A stretch of 22,639 nucleotides of DNA from Lachnospiraceae bacterium UBA3820 (GCA_002369325.1 DFDU01000040.1:1-22639); one strand, 5' to 3'. Shown: positions 1-7,735, counted from the first letter of the stretch. Numbers and translations are program-made. Notes: generated by a model from the sequence alone, not told the origin.

Positions 1-193
1 ATTTATTTACTAAGTGCTCACTTGTTTCAAACGGCTACGCTAAGCACCTGTTTAAAACACGTATGTTGGGAGTACGCTATATAACCGGTACGCTTCGCGT
101 GAATAGCAGTGTTTATGTTATGGATTTAACTGTGTTGTTCTTCTTGTTTTTTGTCATGATGAGTATGGTTTTATAATATTAAAACATATTTTA
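1..193. other. Non-coding upstream stretch, no gene recognised
   Basis: I find no supported open reading frame here. The hexamer TACGCT occurs three times (36-41, 73-78, 89-94). Short inverted repeats are present: ACGC/GCGT around a TTC loop at 90-100, nested inside GCTAT/ATAGC at 76-80 and 103-107. This could be the non-coding tail of a gene outside the window or a decayed repeat; nothing identifies it. Confidence 0.4.
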
Positions 194-221
194 TTGACAC
201 CCTAAAAATAGGGTGTATTAT
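194..221 (+). promoter_or_regulatory. Promoter with palindromic spacer, upstream of the lipoprotein gene
   Basis: A consensus -35 TTGACA lies at 194-199 and a -10 TATTAT at 216-221, 16 bp apart. An alternative -10, TATTAA at 219-224, would give a 19-bp spacer. The spacer is occupied by a perfect palindrome with 8-bp arms, ACACCCTA (197-204) and TAGGGTGT (209-216), around AAAA. Its position suggests an operator. A long-spacer MerR-type arrangement is possible but only inferred. Transcription would begin about 35-40 bases before the start codon at 265. Confidence 0.6.
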
Positions 222-264
222 TAAAAGGAGAAATTATATTATTAGTTTGCAAAGGAGTTTTATT

Positions 265-705
265 ATGAAAAAAGCAATATTAGTATTATGTTTCGTTATG
301 TTTTTTTCTTTGTCGGCATGCGGTGATAAAGAAGAAAAAAAGAATTCACAAAGTGAAACGGTTGAAGTGACTGAAGAGAAAACAATGCCGGTCGTCATTA
401 CATTTAAGGATGAAAATGGAAATATTATACTGTCAAATGATGATATTGAATCCGTAAAATTAAATAAAATTGACAATCAGGGAGATAATTCTTATTTGGT
501 TGATATTGCATTTTCGGATGAGGGTTCAAAGAAATTGGCGAAAGCAACGAAAGAGCTTCAAGGACAGAATATCAGCGTTTATTTAGATGATAAGCTTGTT
601 TTCACTGCTGAGGTTGAACAAGAAATAACCGATGGAAAGGTGGTAATCTCGGGTCTTACATATGAAGAGGCGACAGAGATTGCAGATGGTTTTAACGGAA
701 ATTAG
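265..705 (+). CDS. Lipoprotein with a SecD P1-head-like domain
   Basis: This is a 146-residue protein. The N-terminal signal has charged KK, a hydrophobic stretch and the lipobox LSAC with Cys19 as the probable lipidation site, so it should sit on the outer face of the cell membrane. An acidic, Lys/Glu-rich linker follows. Residues 75-146 run VDIAFSDEG, a central IxVYLDDKLV, then GKVVISGLTYEEA and a terminal LA-like helix. That pattern resembles the extracytoplasmic P1 head subdomain of SecD. No transmembrane helices of SecD are present, so it is a detached domain and its role is unknown. ATG 265 is chosen over TTG 247 because AAAGGAG at 251-257 is correctly spaced for it. The stop codon overlaps the surE ribosome binding site region, so the two are probably co-transcribed. 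Confidence 0.8.
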   Translation: MKKAILVLCFVMFFSLSACGDKEEKKNSQSETVEVTEEKTMPVVITFKDENGNIILSNDDIESVKLNKIDNQGDNSYLVDIAFSDEGSKKLAKATKELQGQNISVYLDDKLVFTAEVEQEITDGKVVISGLTYEEATEIADGFNGN

Positions 706-716
706 TGAGGCGTTTT

Positions 717-1427
717 ATGAATATTTTAATTACAAATGATGACGGAATTAATTCACCGGGTATTATGAAGCTTGCGGAGGCGGCTAAAAATTTCGGTAAT
801 GTATTTGTGGTTGCACCGGATGGTCAAAGAAGCTGCATTTCTCATTGCTTCACATACGGAAGAGCGATTACATTACGAAAAGTTGATTTTCCTGTAAAGG
901 ATGTTGAGGCTTATTCCTGTGACGGTACACCTGCCGATGCGGTTCGTATTGCTGTTACAAAACTTTATGAGAATGAGATTGATTATGTATTTGCCGGCAT
1001 TAATGATGGATATAATATTTCAAAAGATATTCAATATTCCGGTACGGTTGCTGCAGCTATGGAGGCTGTTTCGTTCGGAATACAGGCAATTGCGGTTTCT
1101 CAGGGTTCGTATGAATTTAAAGGATATGCCGACAAATATCTTGTATCAATAATTGATGAATGCATTAAAAAGCCTTTGGGAAAGAATAAGATATGGAATA
1201 TCAATTTTCCTGCCTGCGCCATAGAGGACTGTAAGGGGATAATGAGAGATACAAATGTTTCAACCGATACATTTTATGATGATGGTTATTCGGAAAAAGT
1301 TATAGACGAAAAAACGACGGAATACAGCATTATTACAAGAAGAATATGGAAAGCTGAAAAAGGCAGTGATCTGGAGGCAATTATAAAAAATTATATATCT
1401 GTGGGAGTGGTAACTAACATAGGTTAA
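717..1427 (+). CDS. surE: 5'/3'-nucleotidase SurE
   Basis: A 236-residue cytoplasmic metal-dependent phosphatase of the SurE family, which dephosphorylates nucleoside 5'- and 3'-monophosphates (survival protein in E. coli). Visible family motifs are the N-terminal ILITNDDG, the QRSCIS loop, CDGTPADAVRIA, AGINDGYNIS and YSGTVAAAMEA. The expected metal ligands are Asp8, Asp9, Ser39 and Asn96, close to E. coli D8, D9, S39 and N92. The loop reads RSC where RSG is usual, a small deviation. Length fits the family (about 250). Start ATG 717 gives the usual family N terminus and has GTGAGG six bases upstream; the GTG at 705 would add four atypical residues. It follows the lipoprotein gene with an 11-base gap and probably shares its promoter. 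Confidence 0.95.
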   Translation: MNILITNDDGINSPGIMKLAEAAKNFGNVFVVAPDGQRSCISHCFTYGRAITLRKVDFPVKDVEAYSCDGTPADAVRIAVTKLYENEIDYVFAGINDGYNISKDIQYSGTVAAAMEAVSFGIQAIAVSQGSYEFKGYADKYLVSIIDECIKKPLGKNKIWNINFPACAIEDCKGIMRDTNVSTDTFYDDGYSEKVIDEKTTEYSIITRRIWKAEKGSDLEAIIKNYISVGVVTNIG

Positions 1428-1440
1428 AAATACAAAAAAC

Positions 1441-1473
1441 AAAATGCAAAAATGACACCTAAGAATGCATTTT
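1441..1473 (+). terminator. Possible weak terminator after surE
   Basis: Inverted repeat AAAATGCA (1441-1448) and TGCATTTT (1466-1473) with a 17-base loop, running into a T-rich stretch. The stem is short and AT-rich, so termination would be weak. Placement between surE and a new promoter is the main support. Confidence 0.3.
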
Positions 1474-1477
1474 TTGG

Positions 1478-1506
1478 TTGTTTAAGACAAACTTTTGTGG
1501 TATAAT
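1478..1506 (+). promoter_or_regulatory. Extended -10 promoter for the kinase-DUF1015-glgB cluster
   Basis: A perfect TATAAT at 1501-1506 is preceded by TGG, making an extended -10 element. A poor -35 (TTGTTT, 1478-1483) lies 17 bp upstream. The start codon at 1550 is about 37 bases from the predicted transcription start, with GGGAGG at 1535-1540 as ribosome binding site. Confidence 0.65.
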
Positions 1507-1549
1507 TACAATATTTTAGTGGATAAATATTTTCGGGAGGCACATTTCA

Positions 1550-2116
1550 ATGAAAAAGTTGATTTTAGTTACATCACCACCTGCTTGCGGCAAGACATTT
1601 ATATCAAAAAAACTTGCTAAAGCTCTTACAAATTGCGTATATCTTGACAAGGATACTTTGATTGTTTTATCGAAGCAGATTTTCAAGGTGGCTGGTGAAG
1701 AGTACAACAGGTCGTCGGATTTCTTCCAGAGAGAAATTAGAGATTATGAATATTATGCAGTGCTTGATATTGCATTTGAAGCACTTGATTATAACGATAC
1801 AGTTCTCATCAATGCTCCTTTTACAGAGGAGATAAGAGATGATGAATATCTTAAAAATCTTAGAGCCAAGCTCGCCGAAAAGGATGCCGAGCTTTTTGTG
1901 GTTTGGGTACATACAGATATAGAAGTTGCTCATCAGAGAATGATTAAAAGGGCTTCTGACAGAGATGCATGGAAGCTTGAGCACTGGGATGAGTATGTTG
2001 CTACTCAGAACTTTAAGCAGCCGGACAACATACCTGATTTGTTTGTGTTCAATAATTCTTCGGAAGAGGATTATAAAAAATCAATTGATGCAGCAGTAAA
2101 GGCAATCAGAGGTTAA
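1550..2116 (+). CDS. Small P-loop kinase-like ATPase (AAA_33/zeta-toxin type)
   Basis: A 188-residue soluble protein of the small P-loop kinase group. The Walker A motif is SPPACGKT (residues 9-16), with Ser in place of the usual first Gly. It is followed by a helix and then YLDKDTL, typical of kinases that use a Lys/Asp pair after strand 2. Later comes DTVLINAPF, like a Walker B strand, and VWVHTDIEVAHQRMIKRASDRD, a lid segment with several Arg/Lys that would contact phosphates. The family includes nucleotide, shikimate and antibiotic kinases; the substrate here is not predictable. Four bases separate it from the DUF1015 gene, so the two are almost certainly co-transcribed and perhaps functionally linked. 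Confidence 0.75.
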   Translation: MKKLILVTSPPACGKTFISKKLAKALTNCVYLDKDTLIVLSKQIFKVAGEEYNRSSDFFQREIRDYEYYAVLDIAFEALDYNDTVLINAPFTEEIRDDEYLKNLRAKLAEKDAELFVVWVHTDIEVAHQRMIKRASDRDAWKLEHWDEYVATQNFKQPDNIPDLFVFNNSSEEDYKKSIDAAVKAIRG

Positions 2117-2120
2117 TAAT

Positions 2121-3350
2121 ATGGCAGTTGTAAAACCTTTCTCGGCATACAGACCGAGAACTGATATTGTAGATAAGGTTGCAGCACTTCCTTATGATGT
2201 TTATAACAGAAAAGAAGCAAAGGAAGCTGTTGCCGGAAATCCTTTATCATTTTTAAGAATTGACAGGGCAGAGACTGCCTTTGACGATGATATGGATATG
2301 TATTCACCGGAGGTTTATGCAAAAGCAAAGGAGCTTTTGGACGGCATGATAAACAGAGGTGAGTATATAAAAGAAGACAAGCCGGTTTATTATATTTATG
2401 AGCTTGTTATGGATGGACGTGCTCAGACCGGAATAGTTGCATGTGCATCTATAGACGATTACATTAACGGCGTTATTAAAAAACATGAAAATACCAGAGA
2501 AGAAAAAGAAATCGACAGAATTACTCATGTTGATACCTGTAATGCTCAAACAGGACCTATCTTTCTTGCATACCGTGCAAAGGATACGATAGATTCCGTT
2601 GTCGCAAAGGTAAAAGAAGGTAAGGCTTTGTATTCATTTGTTTCTGATGATGGTATTGGTCATTCTGTTTGGGTTATATCTGATGATAAAGATATTGAAA
2701 CCATCAAAGATGAGTTCGAAAGATTATCGGATATATATATTGCGGACGGACATCACAGAGCTGCTTCTGCCGTTAAGGTTGGTATAAAACGAAGAAATGA
2801 AAATCCGGATGCAGAGTACAGAGAATCGGATTATTTCCTTTCGGTTTTATTTCCGCACAATCAGCTTAAAATTCTTCCGTATAACAGAGTTATAAAAGAT
2901 TTAAACGGATATACCGAAAATGAATTCTTTGAAAAGATAAAAGAAAAATTTGATATTGAAGAAAAAGCAGATAAGTATCAGCCGGAAGAAAAGTACGCAT
3001 TTGGTATGTTTATTTCCGGAAAATGGTATAAGCTTACTGCTAAACAGGATATAAGAGTTGATGATCCTGTGCTTGGTCTTGATGTTTCGATTTTACAAAA
3101 CAATCTTCTTGACCCTATACTTGGAATAAAGGATCCGAGAACCGATAAAAGGATTGATTTTGTCGGAGGAATAAGAGGTCTTTCCGAACTTGAAAAAAGA
3201 GCAAATTCGGATATGAAAATAGCTTTTTCAATGTATCCGACATCAATAGATGAGCTTTTTTCAGTGGCGGATGCGAAGCTTTTAATGCCGCCAAAATCAA
3301 CATGGTTTGAACCAAAGCTAAGGAGTGGAATCTTTATCCACAAACTTTAA
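2121..3350 (+). CDS. DUF1015 family protein
   Basis: A 409-residue soluble protein that matches the DUF1015 (COG4198) family over its whole length. It begins VVKPFSAYRPR and VAALPYDVYNRKEA, has the typical NPLSFLRID and a central KKHENTREEKE. The conserved IADGHHRAASA lies at residues 207-217, with His211, His212 and Arg213. It ends with VGGIRGLSELEKR and PKSTWFEPKLRSG, the usual tail. From memory, the gene often sits beside serA and serC in Clostridia, and distantly similar ParB-like proteins are free-serine kinases, so a role in serine metabolism is possible; serine genes are not in this window. The ribosome binding site is AGAGG near 2108, inside the end of the preceding gene. Confidence 0.88.
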   Translation: MAVVKPFSAYRPRTDIVDKVAALPYDVYNRKEAKEAVAGNPLSFLRIDRAETAFDDDMDMYSPEVYAKAKELLDGMINRGEYIKEDKPVYYIYELVMDGRAQTGIVACASIDDYINGVIKKHENTREEKEIDRITHVDTCNAQTGPIFLAYRAKDTIDSVVAKVKEGKALYSFVSDDGIGHSVWVISDDKDIETIKDEFERLSDIYIADGHHRAASAVKVGIKRRNENPDAEYRESDYFLSVLFPHNQLKILPYNRVIKDLNGYTENEFFEKIKEKFDIEEKADKYQPEEKYAFGMFISGKWYKLTAKQDIRVDDPVLGLDVSILQNNLLDPILGIKDPRTDKRIDFVGGIRGLSELEKRANSDMKIAFSMYPTSIDELFSVADAKLLMPPKSTWFEPKLRSGIFIHKL

Positions 3351-3363
3351 GGGGGATGAATAA

Positions 3364-5571
3364 ATGTCCAAAAGAAAAGAGGTATTTGCTATAAACTGGA
3401 TGGAGGTTGATGCGCTTGTTAAGGGCATACATAACAATCCGCACCATATCCTCGGAATGCATGAATGTATAGATGATTTGTACATAAATGCATATCTTCC
3501 GGGAGCAAAAGTAGTAAGTGCCATAGACACGGCTACACGTAAGAAATACACCTTGGTGTCTGACAGAGTAGAAGGATTTTATTCTGTTGTAATAAAAAAT
3601 AAAAAGAGATTTGACTATAAGCTTGATGTCAAATTTAATGATGGTCAGGAAGTAACTTATATTGACCCGTATATATTTGAGTCGGTAATAGATCCGATTG
3701 ATATAAGCCTGTTTAATGAGGGTGAGCATTATAATATATACGAGAAGATGGGTGCACATCCTATGGTTGTTGACGGTATAGAGGGTGTCTTGTTTGCAGT
3801 ATGGGCTCCGAATGCCGACAGAGTATCCGTTGTAGGTAATTTCAATAATTGGGATGGAAGACGCCATCCTATGAGAAAGCTTGACTATTCGGGAATATTT
3901 GAATTATTCATTCCGGGTAAAATGGTCGGTGAAATATATAAGTACGAGATACAGGCAAAGTCCGGTAAGGTATTTATGAAGAGCGATCCTTATGCATTTT
4001 CAAGTGAAGTAAGACCTGCAAACGCATCTAAGATTGTTGATTTGTCTTATAAGTGGAAGGACAGCAAGTGGGTAAGTGAAAGAGAAGAAAATAATTCATT
4101 CTCTAAGCCTATGTCAATATACGAGATGCATATCGGTTCGTGGAAAAGACCTGATGACGGAAGAGAGTTTTATAACTATAGGGATATAGCTACAAGACTT
4201 GCGGACTATCTTATAGAAATGAATTATAATTATGTAGAGCTTATGCCGATAATGGAGCATCCGTTTGATCCTTCATGGGGATATCAGGTAACGGGATATT
4301 ATGCTCCTACTTCAAGATATGGTGAGCCTACTGACTTTATGTATTTTGTAGATTATCTTCACAGCAAAGGTATAGGTGTTATAATTGACTGGGTACCTGC
4401 ACATTTTCCTAAGGATGAGCATGGCCTCGGAAGATTTGACGGAACACCTTTATATGAATGTGAAGACCCAAGACGCGGTGAACATCCTCATTGGGGTACA
4501 TATATATTTAATTACGGAAGAAATGAGGTTAAAAACTTCCTTGTTTCAAATGCTCTTTATTGGGCAGATAAATACCATATTGATGGTATTCGTATGGATG
4601 CGGTTGCTTCCATGCTTTATCTTGACTATGGAAGAAGCAACGGACAATGGCTTCCGAATGTCTATGGTGGTAATGAAAACCTTGAAGCAATAGCACTTAT
4701 TAAAGAATTAAATAAGAAGATGCATGAGCTTCATAAGGGTGTACTTATGATAGCTGAAGAATCAACTGCATGGCCTATGATGACACACTCTGTAGAGGAG
4801 GGTGGACTTGGCTTTGATTATAAGTGGAATATGGGCTGGATGAATGATTTCTTAAGCTATATCAAATATGATCCTCTTTACAGAAAGTATCATCATAATA
4901 ATCTTACCTTCAGCATGGTTTATGCATACAGTGAGAATTTTATACTTGTCCTTTCTCATGATGAGGTTGTTCATGAAAAAGGCTCAATGATTGAAAAAAT
5001 GCCGGGAGGATATGAAGATAAGTTCTCGAATTTAAGAGTTTCTTACGGCTACATGATGACCCATCCGGGCAAAAAGCTTTTGTTTATGGGACAGGAGTTT
5101 GCTCAATTTACGGAATTCAATGAGTCAACAGAAATCGACTGGTCATTGTTCGAGTTTGATGCTCATGTATATATGCAGGGATATGTTAAGGAGCTTAATA
5201 AGCTTTACGAAACAGAACCGGCATTATATGAGCTTGATAATAAGCCTGAAGGCTTTGAATGGATTAACTGTAACAGTGCCAACACAAGCCTGTTGTCATT
5301 TATGAGAAAAGCTAAGGATCCTAAGGAAACTTTGGTTATCATATGTAACTTTACACCGATAATTCACAAGAGCTATAAGCTTGCTACACCTTCCGGAGGA
5401 AAGTGGCAGGAGATTTTCTCAAGTGATAATGTAAAATACGGTGGTGAAGGAAGAAATAATAAAACTGCCAAGCAGGCTAAAAAGGCAGAATGTGACGGAC
5501 AGGAGCATTATATATCAGTAACTGTTCCACCGTTGTCAATCACGGTATTTAAGAAGAAAACTGAAAAGTAA
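3364..5571 (+). CDS. glgB: 1,4-alpha-glucan (glycogen) branching enzyme
   Basis: A 735-residue GH13 enzyme that cuts alpha-1,4 glucan chains and reattaches them through alpha-1,6 bonds during glycogen synthesis. Order: an N-terminal branching-enzyme domain with NPHHILGMHE; a CBM48 domain with FAVWAPNADRVSVVGNFNNWDG; the catalytic barrel; and a C-terminal beta domain ending in PPLSITVF. All four GH13 regions are present: DWVPAHFPKD, GIRMDAVASM with nucleophile Asp412, MIAEEST with acid/base Glu465, and LSHDEVVH with Asp533. Spacing between these residues equals that of E. coli D405, E458 and D526. The start has GGGGG upstream. No other glycogen gene (glgC, glgD, glgA, glgP) is in the window, so glgB is separated from that pathway here. 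Confidence 0.97.
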   Translation: MSKRKEVFAINWMEVDALVKGIHNNPHHILGMHECIDDLYINAYLPGAKVVSAIDTATRKKYTLVSDRVEGFYSVVIKNKKRFDYKLDVKFNDGQEVTYIDPYIFESVIDPIDISLFNEGEHYNIYEKMGAHPMVVDGIEGVLFAVWAPNADRVSVVGNFNNWDGRRHPMRKLDYSGIFELFIPGKMVGEIYKYEIQAKSGKVFMKSDPYAFSSEVRPANASKIVDLSYKWKDSKWVSEREENNSFSKPMSIYEMHIGSWKRPDDGREFYNYRDIATRLADYLIEMNYNYVELMPIMEHPFDPSWGYQVTGYYAPTSRYGEPTDFMYFVDYLHSKGIGVIIDWVPAHFPKDEHGLGRFDGTPLYECEDPRRGEHPHWGTYIFNYGRNEVKNFLVSNALYWADKYHIDGIRMDAVASMLYLDYGRSNGQWLPNVYGGNENLEAIALIKELNKKMHELHKGVLMIAEESTAWPMMTHSVEEGGLGFDYKWNMGWMNDFLSYIKYDPLYRKYHHNNLTFSMVYAYSENFILVLSHDEVVHEKGSMIEKMPGGYEDKFSNLRVSYGYMMTHPGKKLLFMGQEFAQFTEFNESTEIDWSLFEFDAHVYMQGYVKELNKLYETEPALYELDNKPEGFEWINCNSANTSLLSFMRKAKDPKETLVIICNFTPIIHKSYKLATPSGGKWQEIFSSDNVKYGGEGRNNKTAKQAKKAECDGQEHYISVTVPPLSITVFKKKTEK

Positions 5572-5594
5572 TATATATTAAATATTAAATGTTT

Positions 5595-5642
5595 AGGCGG
5601 CAAAGCGGGGATTACGTCTTAATGATTTCTGCATTGTCGCCT
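5595..5642 (+). other. Long G.U-rich RNA hairpin between glgB and mscS
   Basis: The left arm AGGCGGCAA (5595-5603) pairs with TTGTCGCCT (5634-5642). After one A.A mismatch (5604/5633), GCGGGGATTA (5605-5614) pairs with TGATTTCTGC (5623-5632), leaving an 8-base loop. This gives 19 pairs, five of them G.U. The G.U pairs are stable only in RNA read from the plus strand. No U-tract follows, so it is not a standard intrinsic terminator; it may stabilise or process the transcript, or control mscS. Confidence 0.6.
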
Positions 5643-5674
5643 TTGTAACGAAATAAAATTAAGGAGAATTGTCA

Positions 5675-6523
5675 ATGATTCTTACAGATACGGTTAACAA
5701 AAGTAGGTATGATGAATATTTTGATAAGGTTACGAATTGGTTGATTGATAAGTTTTTTGCCATAATCTTAATGCTTGTATTTTTATTTATTGCATTTAAG
5801 GTGGCTAAGTTTGTTTTAAAACTGATTAAGCGTTCCTTTGATAAATCCAGGCTTGATACTAATGTGGCGGGATTTTTGCTTTCTCTTATAAGAATAGTGG
5901 TTTATTCGGTTGTTATAATTATGGCTGCCGCAATGGTCGGATTTCAGGTTACATCGCTTGTGACTATTCTCGGTACTGCCGGTCTTGCCATAGGACTTTC
6001 TCTTCAGGGAAGTCTTGCCAACTTTGCGGGTGGTGTACTTATACTTATTATGAAGCCGTTTAAAATCGGAGATTATATCATAGAAAATGATAAGAAGTGC
6101 GAAGGTACTGTTGAGTCAATTGATATATTCTATACCAAGCTTCGAACCTATGATAACAAACAGATTGTTATTCCAAACGGAAATATAACAAATAATTCGA
6201 TTACAAATGTAACAACCAACAATTGCCGTATGCTGGATTTGCCGGTTTATATTTCTTATAAGCAGGATATAAAAACAGCAAAGGATATTCTTGCAGGTGT
6301 TCTTGAAAAATCAGAATACAGACTTAAGGAAAGGGATATAGTTGTATTTGTTGATTCACTTGAAGATAGCGGTATTAAGCTCGGAGTAAGATGCTGGGTT
6401 TCCGTAGAAGATTATTGGAATGCCAAGTGGGAAATAACAGAGAAAATTAAAAATAGTTTTGATGAACACGGTATCGAGATTCCTTATAACCAGCTCGATG
6501 TTCATTTGGATAATAATGCTTAA
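5675..6523 (+). CDS. MscS-family mechanosensitive ion channel
   Basis: A 282-residue membrane channel of the small-conductance mechanosensitive type, which opens under membrane tension and releases solutes after osmotic downshift. Three membrane segments are visible: residues 27-49, 66-88 and the pore helix 93-128, whose GTAGLAIGLSLQGSLANFAGG carries the Gly/Ala packing pattern of TM3. A beta domain follows (MKPFKIGDYI, then VIPNGNITNNSITN) and a cytoplasmic alpha/beta cage to the C terminus. Length matches classic MscS (286 in E. coli). ATG 5675 is chosen because AAGGAG at 5661-5666 is 8 bases away; TTG 5669 would be only 2 bases away. It stands alone between a structured leader and a new promoter. 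Confidence 0.93.
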   Translation: MILTDTVNKSRYDEYFDKVTNWLIDKFFAIILMLVFLFIAFKVAKFVLKLIKRSFDKSRLDTNVAGFLLSLIRIVVYSVVIIMAAAMVGFQVTSLVTILGTAGLAIGLSLQGSLANFAGGVLILIMKPFKIGDYIIENDKKCEGTVESIDIFYTKLRTYDNKQIVIPNGNITNNSITNVTTNNCRMLDLPVYISYKQDIKTAKDILAGVLEKSEYRLKERDIVVFVDSLEDSGIKLGVRCWVSVEDYWNAKWEITEKIKNSFDEHGIEIPYNQLDVHLDNNA

Positions 6524-6533
6524 TTTGTAAAGG

Positions 6534-6561
6534 TTGACAGTTAAAAAAAGATGGTTAAAAT
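6534..6561 (+). promoter_or_regulatory. Promoter of the GTPase pair
   Basis: TTGACA at 6534-6539 and TAAAAT at 6556-6561, spacer 16 bp. It lies in the 91-base gap after mscS. The leader to ATG 6615 is AT-rich; I looked for a Zur-like dyad there and saw no convincing one. Confidence 0.6.
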
Positions 6562-6614
6562 AGATATGAATAAATATTAATTATAAATGTCATAACATAA
6601 GGAGGAAAAAAGAT

Positions 6615-7721
6615 ATGACAAAGATAGATATATTGTCAGGATTCCTGGGCGCAGGAAAAACAACACTTATTAAAAAACTTATTGATCAGGCTTTTTCGGG
6701 CGAAAAGCTTGTTTTAATCGAAAACGAATTTGGCGAAATCGGTATTGACGGTGGATTCCTTAAGGAGGCAGGCGTTGAAATAACCGAAATGAATTCGGGT
6801 TGTATATGCTGTTCCCTGGTTGGTGATTTTGGTGAGGCTTTAAAGAAGGTTATAGATCAGTTTTCACCTGACAGAGTAATTATTGAGCCGTCGGGAGTAG
6901 GTAAGCTTTCAGATGTTATGAAAGCTGTTGAAGATGTTAAGGCTCATGCGGATGTTGTCATAAACAGTGCCACAACCGTTGTTGATGTTCAAAAATGTAA
7001 AATGTATATGAAGAATTTCGGCGAATTCTTTAATAATCAGGTTGAAAGTGCAGGAACAATAGTATTAAGCCGTACACAGAATGTTGATGAGAAAAAAATC
7101 AATGATACTGTAGCTCTTTTGAGAGAGCATAATAAAGATTGTGCGATTATTACTACACCATGGGACGATATAGACGGTAAGATTATTCTTGATGCAATGG
7201 AGCATTCAAATACACTGGAAGCATTTATTGAGTCACTTGAACATGATGAGCATGAGCATCATCACCATCATGACCATGAGGAAGAGCATGAGCATCATCA
7301 CCATCACGACCATGATGAGGAAGAGCATGAGCATCATCACCATCACGACCATGATGAGGAAGAGCATGAGCATCATCATGAACATGGAGAAGGTTGTTCC
7401 TGCGGATGCCATCATGATGATGGGCATCACCATCATCATGCAGATGATGTGTTTACAAGCTGGGGTAAGGAAACAGCAAAGAAATTTGACGAAAATGACA
7501 TGAAGGAAATTCTCGAAGAACTTGCATATGAGTCGGATAAGTACGGTATAGTCCTTCGTGCAAAGGGTATAGTTGCAAGTACCGGAAGTGATTGGATTTA
7601 TTTTGATCTGGTTCCGGGTGAATATGAAATAAGAAAAGGTAAGCCTGATTATACAGGCAAGCTTTGTGTAATCGGAAGTGAGCTTAAGGAAGATTTGCTT
7701 ATGGAATTATTTAAGCTTTAG
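6615..7721 (+). CDS. CobW/COG0523 G3E GTPase with His-rich metal-binding region
   Basis: A 368-residue G3E GTPase of the COG0523 group, whose members deliver or buffer metals (zinc chaperones of the YciC/ZagA/ZNG1 type, cobalt for CobW). The Walker A is GFLGAGKT (9-16), the hallmark metal motif GCICC is at 62-66, and EPSG marks the Walker B/switch region. The base-recognition motif is SRTQN instead of NKxD, as in this family. Residues 208-277 form a His/Asp/Glu-rich insert of near-identical 13-residue units, then a CSCGC cluster and a further His run. After that comes the CobW C-terminal domain with GIVASTGSDWIYFDLVPGEYEI. The His and Cys density supports zinc or nickel binding, but which metal is not decided by sequence. 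It is 14 bases from the second GTPase, so the two form an operon. Confidence 0.92.
   Translation: MTKIDILSGFLGAGKTTLIKKLIDQAFSGEKLVLIENEFGEIGIDGGFLKEAGVEITEMNSGCICCSLVGDFGEALKKVIDQFSPDRVIIEPSGVGKLSDVMKAVEDVKAHADVVINSATTVVDVQKCKMYMKNFGEFFNNQVESAGTIVLSRTQNVDEKKINDTVALLREHNKDCAIITTPWDDIDGKIILDAMEHSNTLEAFIESLEHDEHEHHHHHDHEEEHEHHHHHDHDEEEHEHHHHHDHDEEEHEHHHEHGEGCSCGCHHDDGHHHHHADDVFTSWGKETAKKFDENDMKEILEELAYESDKYGIVLRAKGIVASTGSDWIYFDLVPGEYEIRKGKPDYTGKLCVIGSELKEDLLMELFKL
7248..7379 (+). repeat. 39-bp in-frame tandem repeat coding the His-rich region
   Basis: Units start at 7248 (36 bp, one codon shorter), 7284 (39 bp), 7323 (39 bp) and 7362 (partial). The second and third units are identical at the DNA level. 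Each encodes EHEHHHHHDHDEE or a close variant. Perfect DNA identity suggests recent duplication and likely copy-number variation between strains. Confidence 0.9.
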
Positions 7722-7735
7722 AAAGGACAAATATT

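Noticed and set aside
901..1152. Plus-strand ORF inside surE
   Set aside because: It is an out-of-frame shadow of the well-supported SurE frame.
3334..3867. Minus-strand 177-codon ORF opposite glgB
   Set aside because: It overlaps a clear glgB frame and has no recognisable motif or ribosome binding site.
6562..6598. Possible Zur box before the GTPase pair
   Set aside because: The leader is AT-rich with weak partial symmetry only; no convincing dyad of the Bacillus Zur type was seen.
7248..7379. Regular repeats that might suggest a CRISPR array or satellite
   Set aside because: Units are tandem without spacers and encode an in-frame His-rich protein segment.
7233..7439. Minus-strand ORF rich in Met and Val opposite the His-rich region
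   Set aside because: It is a shadow of the His/Glu codon repeats on the plus strand and has no plausible protein sequence or ribosome binding site.
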